Source: Mauremys mutica (lineage: Eukaryota > Chordata > Testudines > Geoemydidae). From it: DNA of 64,000 bases. Shown here one piece after another: positions 20,692 through 55,998 of this stretch. The DNA lies in the NCBI RefSeq assembly GCF_020497125.1, contig NC_059081.1:64438768-64502767 (forward strand). Reading direction: 5' to 3'. Numbering within the stretch: the stretch's first letter is position 1; each line of letters begins with the position of its first letter. Under the pieces are notes generated by a model. It was not told where the DNA came from and searched no databases. It saw only the letters and a list, made by a program, of their open reading frames with translations. Position numbers and translations under genes: made by a program.

Positions 20692-21911
20692 TAGAATGGG
20701 AACAGGTGATTCAAATGGATGGAGTCCCTTTAATAGAGCGCACACAGTCTGTAAAAAGCAATGCTGCTTACAAGGGAGTTTTGCCAGAATAAAGACTAGT
20801 TCAGGCCTGGGTTTATGTGAAAGCCACAGGGGGTACAGAATACACAGAGCTGAAATGAGAGAGTCGTCTTAAGGATAAAATAAAACCCATGTTTTATTTG
20901 GCGGGGGCGGGGCTCAATAGACAGAGTGAGAGCAGTTCCATTCCCCCTTCACAAACAGGACAGAAAAGGCCAGGCTGGATAAGAGGCAAGCAAAACAAAG
21001 CCCCAGAACATTATTTATCACCAAGGAAAAAGGACCAACTACTCGGTTTTTGTTTTCTCCAGTTTAGATTGCAAAAAGCAACAACCAGCAATCCTGCTTT
21101 GAGCAGGGGGTGGGACTAGATGACCTCCTGAGGTCCCTTCCAACCCTGATATTCTATGATTCTATGGGCCTTATGGTTACTGGAGCAAGCCAAACTAAAC
21201 TGGGGAAAGAGGAGTTGGAGCTCAGCCATGCAAATCTCTTGTCAGCTGTAGTTGGGCCCTCAGTGGCAGTGATAGGGGACTGGTATGCAGGTCCATGTGG
21301 GTACTGTATCTACAAACCAGTGCTGTTACGGTCACAGTGTTGACAACCCCAAATGTTCAAAAATGAGTCAGACACCTTCTCCTCCCCCTAGCAAATCAGG
21401 ACAGTAGCGTTGAAACCGTGAGATTCACAACATGAGTTTGACCTAAGGGCTCAGAAAGCAAATAAAAAAGGAACCCAAAACTTAAGTCATGTTTTCAGCC
21501 TTTTTGACAAACCATGAGGGCTAGACACTTTTCAAAATGAAACCTGAGATCTCTCAGCTACAGGAGCTGGGGCTTTAAGGAAAGCGAGACGTGAGATAAT
21601 TGTGAGTGTTGGAAATGCTGTATTCAGAGGCTCGCAATAAAGCCAGTGTTTGATGGCTGTGACCAGGGCACCATGGCGATGGGAGTTAGCCGGCAAAAGT
21701 GACAAATTCACACACTTCTGTGAAGCCACAGGTGGACTTCTCTTTGCAGGCATTCATGCCATGTCTGCAGCATGCTACAAACAGGTTCCATTTGGGTCTT
21801 TCTGATTGCGCCCACCACAGTAGAGTCTCAGCAGCTGCTGGCATATGCTGCCCTCTCAAGATACAATTATTGGGCATTATCAGTGAACAGGATTAAGAAA
21901 AAAGGATCTAC
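20692..21911. other. intergenic stretch downstream of LANCL1
   Basis: Apart from a short CR1 3' end at 21091-21166, I see nothing recognisable. The stretch lies between the hAT derivative and the inferred LANCL1 transcript end. Confidence 0.45.
21091..21166 (+). mobile_element. CR1-type 3' end fragment
   Basis: GCTTTGAGCAGGGGGTGGGA, CTAGATGACCTCCTGAGGTC and CCTTCCAACCCTGATATTC followed by the ATTCTATG tail is the CR1 3' UTR in plus orientation. It could equally be the tail of the turtle tRNA-derived SINE, which shares this end; no tRNA head is present. Confidence 0.85.
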
Positions 21912-23900
21912 ACCTTGTGTGTTTCAGCATTTTATTCAACAGCTTTCAACCTAAGAGTTGTACACCATGTCCCCAGCTCTTTTCAAGTAGTACATCCAAG
22001 CACAGTAGCATACATGCTGCTGGAATACTCTGTGCAACAGGCTGCATGAACTCTTTCTTTAATAGGAATTCTGTTTAGCAGAAATCCAAAAAACCAAGAC
22101 GGGGTCTCAAATCAGTTGTCACTACAGGCAAGATGCAAGTTAACTTACGGTAGGCTTCATCTATAGCACTTCCCCAGAACTATTCAATTACTCAAATCCT
22201 CCTTCCTGAAGGTCACTTTTTTTTTTGGTTATTCACCGCAGTGTTAAAAACTCAGAAACACTGCAGAGAGAGTCTTAGCTAGTCCAAATGAGCTTGATGC
22301 TTTTAACTGGGACACCCAGCGAACAGTAAATTAGCTCCACTCTGTTTCCAATTTTTCTAATTAGCTGTCCACACAATCAATGCTGAAACCTTTAGTGAGA
22401 AAGTCAACGAAAGCACTGCCTGCAGTGGCAAAGGAGTCTGTGCAGAATACAGTTTACGCTGCTTGCTCAGGCAGTTCACGTAAGTGAGCAGGAGATGATT
22501 TTCTAAGAGAGATGCAGTCTTTAGGCTCTATTAGTGTTTCTAGCTACTCACTATCAGCAGCCTTGAAATATCAAAACCATTTCCACCTTTCTTCAGGCCT
22601 GGGGCAAGGTGAGGAATAGGAGGTCGCATCCAGTAGCCAATGGAAGAGCCAAGAAGCAGGTTCAGGAATCCAGCAGCTAATGGAGAGTGCTCCTTTACCA
22701 GAGCACATTCGTTAGCAGGACAAGTTTTACTAGGACAGATCCTCAGCAGGTGTAAGTGAGTGAAGCTCCATCAATGGATTGATTCCAATTTACAGCCAAC
22801 GAGGATCTAGCCCATTGACTGGACAAGGTATTGGATCAATACCAATTTGGGCAGATTTCCCAGCTACTTTTCGGATGGATTCTTGTTCATGTATCAGGCT
22901 ACAATGAGTAGTAACAAGCGAGCTGAGTTACTAAGGTTCATGGAAGCTGATTAAAGAAGTAGGAGGGATTAAGAAGCCGGTAAAGCTACAAATATAACAG
23001 ATTAAACACTGACAAAATTTACTGAAATAGGTTTCTTTTCCCACAACTTCTGTTTCCAGGCCTGGTTCACCAGGCTAACAGCTGTAATGTTACATATAAT
23101 TTTAAGTCAAGACCGCAGAAAGCTTTCAAAACTGAACATGAAAGATCACACTTGGCAGTAACTTAACTCTTTTGAACTGACACTTTCAGTGACTGAAGGC
23201 TTTCTCCTGTAGCGTTTAGCAGAATATGGTGAATCTGCACAATAGGTTATGGATTATGTATTCTCGTCACTGACAAAATGGAAAAAGAGTGAAACACAGT
23301 CTGCTTATAAAGCAGAAAGGTGTGAGGTTTAAGAGAAGACTCTGGCATGTCAGTGATAGCTGTGACAGTTGCAGTCTGCCAAGAGGATGGCATAAGAAAT
23401 AACTTCCGACTCCACAGTCCATCACAGTCAACTGCCCAAGGAGCAGCTCAGTTAGAACTGCCTACCTCCATGATTAGGAGAGAGAATACTTAGGTGCCAA
23501 CAGGAGGTAATAGTCGTAAGATTTCATCTTTTGTTTTCCAAAGACAATACTCTAAGCTTCTATCCCTGTTACTCATGACAAAGTTAAATGGACAAAGTTA
23601 CATTCTCCCTGGAATTCAGATACATAAAACAGCAAAGCTCTGAGTTTGCATATCCAACAAAATACTGTACATTTCCCATCTTTAGGAACCAATAACAAAA
23701 ACCAAGGGTTGTTTTTTTTAAAAAGCTAAACAAAGCAAAAAGAGCACTAGAAAAGTTTTAAATACGGAAAAGAACTGAAGCCATCAAGAACAGAACTTTA
23801 CAAGAGATGAGTTTGAAAAGAGACTCAAGGAAGCTCCATCTCCTTGTCCAACGGATGTGGAGTGCAGTGGGATTCGTGCAGGAAACTGCTGGGAAGGGTT
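21912..23900 (-). other. LANCL1: LANCL1 3' untranslated region (inferred extent)
   Basis: The stretch from the LANCL1 stop codon to the first good poly(A) signal on the minus strand contains no recognisable repeat, in contrast to DNA on either side. The downstream limit is set about 20 bases past AATAAA, where a T-rich stretch follows. The extent is inferred; no transcript evidence is available here. Confidence 0.5.
21931..21936 (-). promoter_or_regulatory. candidate LANCL1 poly(A) signal AATAAA
   Basis: TTTATT on the plus strand is AATAAA on the LANCL1 strand. It is the only exact AATAAA I found in the 2 kb after the stop codon. Confidence 0.5.
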
Positions 23901-48264
<24,364 letters not shown>

Positions 48265-48573
48265 AATGGCAACAGCAAACCTGCAAGAGAGTGAAGAGAA
48301 AAAGCTGGGATCCAATTATTTGAGCAGCTGAGGCTAGTGCTTGCTGCTATGACAGCTGCCGGCCCCAGGCCCCAGCTTCCTATGAGCTGCAGAGCAAGCA
48401 GGCCAGATTCTGCAGCTGCACCCAAATCTAACACACAAGAGAAGATCTCAGGGATCTAAAGCAGCAGCACAAAAGCCTACAAACATCCCCCCCACCCCCT
48501 TGCTGTACAACACAACCCCACCCGGAAAACAGAGGGAATCATTGACGTGAAACCACGTTTTCCCCCACCTCAC

Positions 48574-48650
48574 CCTGCAGCTCAGACAACAAGAAGCAGA
48601 GATCTGACTTTTCCACCTCCCACTTCCTGCTGCCACAAGCCAATGAGAGC
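48574..48650 (-). promoter_or_regulatory. candidate LANCL1 promoter and non-coding first exon
   Basis: Coding exon 1 starts with a splice acceptor, so transcription begins upstream. About 300 bases upstream the minus strand has an inverted CCAAT box (CTCATTGGC, plus-strand CCAAT at 48640), an ETS-type site (GCAGGAAGTG, about 48621-48630) and then CTGCAGG followed by a donor-like GTGAGG at 48573. This order fits a short non-coding exon. There is no CpG island. The call is inferred only. Confidence 0.3.
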
Positions 48651-48673
48651 TCTCGATAGGCTGGAGACCCAGC

Positions 48674-48696
48674 CACACACACACACACACACACAC
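48674..48696. repeat. AC dinucleotide microsatellite
   Basis: About eleven AC units in a row. Confidence 0.9.
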
Positions 48697-49084
48697 CCTC
48701 CGGCTTCTTAAAGAGACAGGGAGTGAAGTCTACTTTTGCAGGGCTTTTTTCTATGCCAATCCAAACTTTTGGGCAGTGTTCCCAGTGCTGAGCTCATGAA
48801 AGAAGCTGAGCCCAGCTACTGGCCCTGCTCTGCTCTCCCCAGCACATTGTGTTCTGCCAGTTTCCAAAGGGTTTTTTTTTAAGGGGTAAGATGGGTTAAG
48901 AATAATTCATATCAAATAATAGAGAGAGCTAAATAGTATGTTGATTACTTTTAGACCATTAAGTAAACAGCCAGTTTACACTCATCCACAGCAGAATTTT
49001 TAACATTGCTTATAAGACTATTGCACTTGTCCCTTTCCTAGCAGAATCCTGCTCTGGGGTGTTTTAATGGTATTTGCTATAAAT

Positions 49085-49290
49085 TATTGTCATGATTTGT
49101 ATTACAGTAGTCCCAACTGAGATCAGGCACCCTGTACATACATATACTAGGAGACAGATCTGCCCTTAAGAGCTGACAGTCTAAACAGACATGAGTGCGG
49201 GGGGAAACTGAGGCACAGATGGGTGACGTGTTACGCCCAAGGTCACCTAGCAGGTCAGTGGCAGAGCCAGTAGCAGTTTAAGGAAATAGA
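49085..49290 (-). repeat. MIR/CORE-SINE copy
   Basis: Plus-strand CCAACTGAGATCAGGCACCC, CTGACAGTCTAAACAGACAT, GAAACTGAGGCACAGATGGG and CAAGGTCACCTAGCAGGTC are the reverse of a MIR; same subfamily as at 11158. Confidence 0.8.
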
Positions 49291-49932
49291 TCACTATTTT
49301 GAAGGTGAAGATGTCTCATATTTGCAGTAGGTGGTTGGCCTTTCCAGCCTGTTATAAACCTCACATCTGCCCTCCTTCCTGGACCTCAATTCTCTGATCT
49401 GCTGCTGCAGCACTCCCAGCTGCCCCCACCCCCGCCCCGACTTGCTCTCATCATTCACCCTCTGCCAGGAGAACCAGGTTTGGAGCAGAGAATTAGGCCC
49501 ACTTTCCAATGTTGTCACAGGAAGGGAGGCTGCTGACGGTTGTGGTAGCTGTGGAGATGACTTTCTATGGGATTCACAGGCCGCCGCATCTGATGTTCTG
49601 AAGTGGGTTGCTGAGGGTGTTTGAGCCTAGTCCTTGTTTGAAAGCCAGGGGATGGCAGATGAAAGAGGAGGAGATTGAAGGAGCATCTCACAAAGGGTCA
49701 TGCTTTCTTAAGCCCTTTGCCTCTTGTGACTGTAGCCACTGTAATCGATGGATACTCGATCTTTGTCAAGACTGACCCAGATTATGTGACTGGTGGAGCC
49801 AGGGAAACAACATGCAGTTTCTCACTGCACTCCTGTGTGTCAAACCCCTATTATACACCTCACCTGAACACTCACTGAACATCTGGCCTGTTCCAAGCTC
49901 AGGGGGTTACTTTTTTAGCTCAAGCAGTAGAG

Positions 49933-50267
49933 CAGAGATCCGCAATGTTTGGCACGCGGCCTGCCAGGGTAAGCCCCCTGGTGGGCCAGGCCGCTTTCTT
50001 TACCTGCAGCGTCCGCAGGTTCGGTCAATTGCGGCTCCCACTGGCAGCGGTTTGCCGCTCCAGGCCAATGGGGGCTGCGGGAATCCACGGCCAGCACATC
50101 CCTCATCCCACGCCGCTTCCCGCAGTCCCCTTTGGCCTGGGACAGCAAACTGCAGCCAGTGGGAGCTGCGATCGGCCGAACCTGCAGACGCGGCAGGTAA
50201 ACAAACCGGCCTCGCCCGCCAGGGTGCTTACCCTGGAGGGATGGGTGCCAAACGTTGCCGATCCCTG
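49933..50267. mobile_element. hAT MITE with CAGRGATCSGCAA ends
   Basis: A 335-bp unit with ends CAGAGATCCGCAATGTTTGG and (reversed right end) CAGGGATCGGCAACGTTTGG. The inverted match goes on into CCAGGGTAAGC and the GC-rich body, so most of the unit is one imperfect palindrome. A perfect 8-bp duplication CAGTAGAG flanks it (49925-49932 and 50268-50275). Open frames here arise from the GC-rich palindrome and are not genes. Confidence 0.9.
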
Positions 50268-50396
50268 CAGTAGAGGCTCATACTTTTAATCTTAGATTCA
50301 AGCCCTGCTGAGGGCCACATTCCCTAGTGCACCTCTTGTTACAAGAGTTCTACATAAAATCTATCTATCAGTCTATAGCTGTCTGTGTGTCTGTGG

Positions 50397-50617
50397 CAGT
50401 GGTTCTCAAACTTATGTACTAGTGACCCCTTTCACATAGCAAGCCTCTGAGTGCAACCCTCCCTTATAAATGAAAAACACTTTTAAAATATATTTAATAT
50501 CATTATAAATACTGGAGGCAAAGCGGGGTTTGGGGTGGAGGCTGACAGCTCGCGACCCCCCATGTAATAACCTCGTGACCCCTTCAAGGTTCCTGACCCC
50601 CAATTTGAGAACCCCTG
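50397..50617. mobile_element. hAT MITE with CAGTGGTTCTCAAA ends
   Basis: A 221-bp unit with ends CAGTGGTTCTCAAACTT and (reversed right end) CAGGGGTTCTCAAATTG. Flanks GTCTGTGG (50389-50396) and ATCTATGG (50618-50625) are an 8-bp duplication with two changes. Interior has GTGACCCC / GGGGTCAC-type subterminal words. Non-coding. Confidence 0.82.
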
Positions 50618-50625
50618 ATCTATGG

Positions 50626-53600
50626 AGACAGTTCATATCAAGATTGCCCTCTGCTGGCAATAAGAATAGGGGATATAGTTCATAAGATGTAAATTCAATA
50701 GAATTGTTACATGCTACAAATAGCTTCCTGAGTCCAGCTCTTGCCACCTGTCTGCCTGGGAAGTTATAATCTGCTCTCCTTGACGGTATCTGAGCAACTA
50801 GGGCCAGAAGTGTGTCAGCAGCAACTTGTTTCAGGCTCACTGAATTGCAATCTGGGACATGCCAACCCTGAGTGTGGTGCACTCCAGATCTGTAGCATTC
50901 CAGACTCCCTTGTGTCTCATAGTTCAGTCAGGAGGCACGGGATGAGGCCAGCATTAAATGCAGCTGGGCTCTAAATGCATGGAGTGGCAGAACACCAGGT
51001 AGGAGCTGGATCCATGTGGGTGAATCTATGGGCCCATGAAGACTAAAGACAGTGGGGCTCTGTGGCATTGCAACCCACAAATATCCAAGTGCAGGATCCA
51101 GGCATAAGGGTCTACTGGAACTGTTTTCATTTGCCATTGATGGGGACATACAAAAGAATATATTAGGCTTTTGCATTCACCTTTTAGTGGATTATAGTGT
51201 ATTGTACTTTCCAGTTTTATGTCCATATGTCCTTTTTGTCCTTTTCTCTATTACAATTTATAAAATTAAAGATCAAAGAGTGTAATTTATTCAAAGAGGC
51301 AGTGGGGAAAAAATACAGTAACCTTCAATTTCAACTCCCCTTCCACACAGTGATTCCTACAGTACATAGTTCTGGTTGTTTAATCTGCAAATCTTGCCAT
51401 CACTGCATTAAATTCAAGGCAAACCAGACAAGTTGTGAAATGTTAGCATTCAGGTCAGTGAGCAGAGTATCGGCAGAAATAGTGTTGGGACTTTTGCTCA
51501 TATCAAAATTCAGAGAGTTATAGAGAGCCCTGTAATATTATCTGATATTCCCATGTTAGAATTATATCCTCTTTACAGTTCAACAGCAAAGATCTAACAT
51601 AAAGCACAAAGTTTTATCTTGAGAACTTCTTTTATACCGGATTCATTTCAAGTTCTTTAAAAATAATAGCCACTTAATGTCAAAGATCCTTTCCCCAAGC
51701 TATCATCTTTTTTCTCCCTTTCAACCAACCCCCCAATACAAGAGATTCTACTTTGATGCAGTGTTGTTTAAGGGGTCAATGTCAGTTTAGTTTAGGCCGC
51801 TCTGGAGCTGTCAGTGGCCAAGATGACTCAGGAGTGACCTGCTGCTGACATCACTTGGCTCGGCAATGTACTACGGTTCCCCAGTAATCGCCCCAAATCC
51901 ACAGGCCGTGTGGAGATGGTGAAAAGAATGGAGGAACAAACATACAGAAATCAGCATGAGAGAGAGAAGCTGCTGCCATGTTAGCTTTAGAATACCAGTC
52001 ATTCTGGGTTTATTAGTGAAAAGTGTAAACAGTGCAAATCTGCTTATTTAGAAAGCAGTCAGTCCAGTTGCCGCTGTCCCCACAAAGTGACACAGGACCT
52101 CCAGTAGTGTGCCTGTCAGTGATTTATGAGACATCAGAACAACTTGCCACTAGTTGGAAAAGGTGCTAAGCCGCAAGCAGCTGGGTTTTAATCTCTTTTG
52201 GTTTGCCAAGATCATATTTCTGAAGGTCAAACCGCTCTCCAGCAGCTGATGATCCTATCACAAATGTTCCTGTTTTCATTAATTAATAAGAAAAGCAACC
52301 TAGAAACAGAAGGTTTGATTTGTTCACTGTACCTCAGTGTCTGAGACAGCTCCCTTTTTGTCCTTAATCTTTTGGTTTTGAGCAGAGAATACATACAATA
52401 TTGTAACAAAACTGTGATCACCTAGGACATAATTTTTCAGTACATAATGGCTGCTCAAAGCTTCATAGCAATATTGGGGTTAGAACACAGAATTTCCTGC
52501 TCCAAAAGCACAGGACACCACCACATGCACTAAAGGAGAATCCCCGTTAGCTTTTAGCAGTATGGGACCTATGTGACACAACTGAGCAGTTCTGATTTTA
52601 TCCAGTAGATGGGAAGTGCTAACCACTCCATCCTACCAGACACAACCCTAGCTAGTTAATTATAGCCTCAAGATGCCCTGCTGAGGATTTTCCATTTTGA
52701 TCTGAAACAAGCTGTTTCTATACCTCTGCCTTGAAATGAAATATCCTGCCCCAAACACTTCATTAAGTGCCGTCTGAAGATAGATCTTTCAAAAATTGGC
52801 ATCATGTTTAATATACTCGGACTCTCCCTCCCCATGACTCTAATGCTGCTGGTTTCTTCTTCCTCATTGGTTCTTCCCTAGTCAAAATTCTGACAGGATA
52901 GAACAAGAGAGCAGAGTGTCCCAGTGATAATCATTTGCCTCTCTTACTCATGATTTATTCAGCAACAGCATAGCTGGAGATAGTAAATGCATAAGCTTGC
53001 AGTCCAGAGTGGGCTTCATAGATCAAAGCCTAAAACACATTTTATTCCCCTTTAAAAAAAAGAAAGAAAAAGAAAACAAAATCAGATGTTATTTCCAACA
53101 TAAAACAGCGATGATCCTAGCACCTTTGTTGTTCTTAAAGGTTAGAGCCATGGCTCACTGTATCTGATCTTCGTCAAAACTTTGACATAGTAAGACACTC
53201 AAAATTATAGTGCAGTTCTGAAGCAAAACAGAAGGTTTTCAGGTAAGGTGAGGGTCATAATTGGCCTTGTGGTGATAAAAACCTTTCATTTGAAAGGAAA
53301 ACTGCCAAGATGAGAAAATCAGGTCCTTCATTATCTGCTTCACTCCGATTTCCAATGGGAAGGAGACCACAGCACAAAAACCTCTAGCTGCACTAATAGT
53401 GAGCAGTGTCAGCACAGAGGCCAAGGATTATAAAGGGTATTATGTGACTGAATTGTCTGCGATAGCAAGGAACTGGGCTGAAGGATTTAGGAGGTGCCTT
53501 GCAGTCCTATGTTCGTATGACTGAACCATTGGGGGTGGAAAATGAATGCCTCTGGCAGTTGTAGCAATATTTACCTGCAGATTTCCAGTTGAGCCTCTAG

Positions 53601-53720
53601 ATGTCACTGTGCTATAGGGAGCACTCCGGATAACCTGTGCTTTGCCGTCCCATGCAGCAATAGAAGTCAGTTTGCTTAGTTTGTCATTTGTGACTGTGGT
53701 CCCTACTCCCTAATAAATCC
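50626..53720. other. intergenic stretch, no gene recognised
   Basis: Looks unique and AT-rich with only short open frames. No exon of the neighbour expected from mammalian gene order (CPS1) could be recognised. Confidence 0.4.
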
Positions 53721-54317
53721 ATCTTTGGACTGGGCCTGACCATCTTCATCATGCACATCTTCAAACATGCCCAGCCAGCCCTGCTGTACCTGGTCCCTGC
53801 CTGCATTGGGTTCCCTCTCCTCGCAGCTTTGGTGAAGGGAGAAGTAACCGAAATGTTTAGCTATGAGGAGAATTCCACGCCAAAGGAGGAACCTTGGAAC
53901 TCCAAAGATGGAAATGGATAAAAAAGAGAAGTGACCTTGCACACCTGGTCCAGGATGGGCATGTCGGGACCAGGCCGGGCTGGGATCCAGACCCCATTGC
54001 AAGGATTAAAGATAAAAAGATCAATTGTGTATCAGCATCATGTTCTGTGTGTATATCCAGAGAAACTGTCGGGATGGGAGAAGTCTCTGTAAGCCACTTC
54101 TCTCTGTCTGAAGTCCTTCTGCCATCTCGATGTTCCATGGGGTCTGTCCACTGCCATGCAGCGCTTTGGGCAGCCAACCTCCCTGATTTTATTTCATTTT
54201 TTTGTCATCTCCTAAATGGGTAGAAAAAAGGGGAGGAGGAAAACCAAGGGGCTGGTTTTTAAATTTTGTATTGTGGATTCACTTTCTCTCATATTAAACC
54301 ATCTTGAAGGATGAAAA
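53721..54317 (+). pseudogene. HM13: 5'-truncated processed retrocopy of HM13 (signal peptide peptidase)
   Basis: From ATC at 53721 the frame reads IFGLGLTIFIMHIFKHAQPA and on through LLYLVPACIGFP and KGEVTEMFSYEE, the last transmembrane segment with the conserved PAL motif and the cytosolic tail of signal peptide peptidase, an intramembrane aspartyl protease of the ER. In the parent gene this part is spread over several exons; here it is continuous, so it is a retrocopy. Both catalytic aspartates are missing. Near the end a frame change makes TAA at 53919, while the next frame still reads KKEK and a TGA at 53932, matching the parent terminus. About 380 bases of 3' UTR follow, with ATTAAA at 54293 and a short A-rich end near 54313. 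No target duplication was clear. Confidence 0.82.
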
Positions 54318-54452
54318 ATAGATATGTGTTGTGGTCTGTGGTTTCAGATACTGGGACAGAGGTGGTCCCTCCAGGTTATGTATCTTGGTGAGACTGTTTG
54401 GAGAAGCTTGTATTGCTGCTCTCCATGCTATGCTTTCTCTAGGTAGTAGTGC

Positions 54453-54690
54453 ATAGATTCATAGATTCCAAGGCCAGAAGGGACCATTGTGATCATCTGC
54501 TCTGTTCTCCTGCATAACACAGGCCATAGGACTTCCCTGTTTAAACTAGAGCATGTCTTTCAGACTGACATCCAACTGTGATTTAAACATTGGCAGTAGT
54601 GGAGAATCCACACAATTTACATTGTTCAAATGGTTAATTTAACCACCTCGCTGTTAAACATTTGTGCTTTATTGCTAATGATCAAACTGG
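54453..54690 (-). mobile_element. CR1-type 3' end fragment
   Basis: Plus-strand ATAGATTCATAGATTCCAAG, GCCAGAAGGGACCATTGTGA, TAACACAGGCCATAGGACTT and GGAGAATCCAC are the reverse of a CR1 subfamily tail. Confidence 0.85.
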
Positions 54691-54722
54691 TTTCTTACTG
54701 GGCACAGTATTAGCGCCTAGTG

Positions 54723-55010
54723 CAGGGGTCGGCAATCTTTCAGAAGTGGTGTGCCGAGTCTTCATTTATTCACTCTGATTTAAGGTTTCACGTGACAGTA
54801 ATACATTTTAACATTTTTAGAAGGTCTCTTTCTATAAGTCTATAATATATAACTAAACTAGTGTTGTATGTAAAGTAAATAAGGTTTTAAAAATGTTTAA
54901 GAAGTTTCATTTAAAATGCAGAGCCCCCTGGACTGGTGGCTGGGACCCGGGCAGTAAGAGTACGACTGAAAACCAGCTTGCATGCTGCCTTTGGTACCTG
55001 TGCCATAGGT
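54723..55010. mobile_element. hAT non-autonomous element, right end lost
   Basis: The left end CAGGGGTCGGCAATCTTTC and AT-rich body (TCTATAATATATAACTAAAC, TGTATGTAAAGTAAATAAGG) followed by GACCCGGGCAGTAAGAGT and GCCATAGGT match a family common in turtle genomes. The expected inverted right end is missing past about 55008, where the SINE remnant begins shortly after. Confidence 0.6.
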
Positions 55011-55032
55011 AATAATTGGAGATATGCCAATC

Positions 55033-55196
55033 TTCTAGAACTGGAAGGGACCTTGAAAGGTCATCAAGACCAGCCCCCTGCCTTCACTAGCAGGACCAAT
55101 TTTTGCCCCAGATCCCTAAGTGGCCCCCTCAAGGATTGAACTCTCAACTCTGGGTTTAGCAGGCCAATGCTCAAACCACTGAGCTATCCCTCCCCC
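55033..55196 (-). repeat. turtle tRNA-derived SINE with CR1-like tail
   Basis: Reversed, this begins GGGGGAGGGATAGCTCAGTG with an A-box-like TAGCTCAGTGG, then CCTGCTAAACCCAGAGTTG and a B-box-like GAGTTCAATCC, and ends in a CR1-like AGGTCCCTTCCAG tail. The same family lies at 58399. This SINE family is the best lineage marker in the window. Confidence 0.85.
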
Positions 55197-55998
55197 TAGT
55201 ACAACATCCAGCAAGTGGAGGACTCTGTGTTCCCTCCAGCACAGATAAGGGAAGTAATGCCAGAGTGGAACCTGGGAGCTGGGGTCCTGTGAGCAGGAGC
55301 AACAAGCCAAAGGCAGCAGCCTGGGAAGCCCAGATAGCAGGTGGCCTGAGAGCTGGGCCGAGATACACACTAATGCTGCTAGGAGCCACCCATAGGCACG
55401 GTGCAAGACTGCAACCCAGAGGACTCTGCAGAGGCATTACACCAGGACTGCCCCTAAGGCCAGGTTTCTCTTGCTTTCTTGTAATTATTAAAGCATTTGT
55501 GCTTAGGGCATTTACACCTTTTATTTCTGCTGGCCCTAGTAAAGGAATTCTCTGTTACTCAGAGTGTGTTACTCACAGGGACCCACCAGTGAATAGGTTG
55601 TGAAGGACTTAGTGCTCAGAGCACCTATAATCCTGGCCTCGTGGTACAGCGAGCACGCTACCAAATATCAAGTGGCTTGGTGTACTGCAGCACTCACAGC
55701 AACACCTTGGGGTGTGTTACTGCACCATGGTATTTATGATACATCCAGAGCCATGGGACATGAGTACCCTACATTGTAGCTCTCAGTGAGTAAAAAGAGG
55801 GCTTCAGGTTCCAGGGCTGTCAGTCTGGTAGGTTTCATGCATCCACTGACTCCCTTGATCTCTTCTGAGAGCAGAGGGCACTGCCTGGGATTCACGTCTC
55901 AATGCCCCCACCTGGTATCCTTGTTTTGAACCTTTGCTCCTCACTCCCATCCGTGTTTTTTTTCCATTTGCTGTTCTCTGTATTAGGTAGGTCCTGGG

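Noticed and set aside
49420..49440. GC-rich CCCCACCCCCGCCCCG stretch as a LANCL1 CpG-type promoter
   Set aside because: Too short, few CpG, and no matching splice donor toward coding exon 1 was evident.
49812..50289. Several open frames of 77-153 codons on both strands
   Set aside because: They fall within or across a GC-rich palindromic hAT MITE (49933-50267) and are by-products of that structure.
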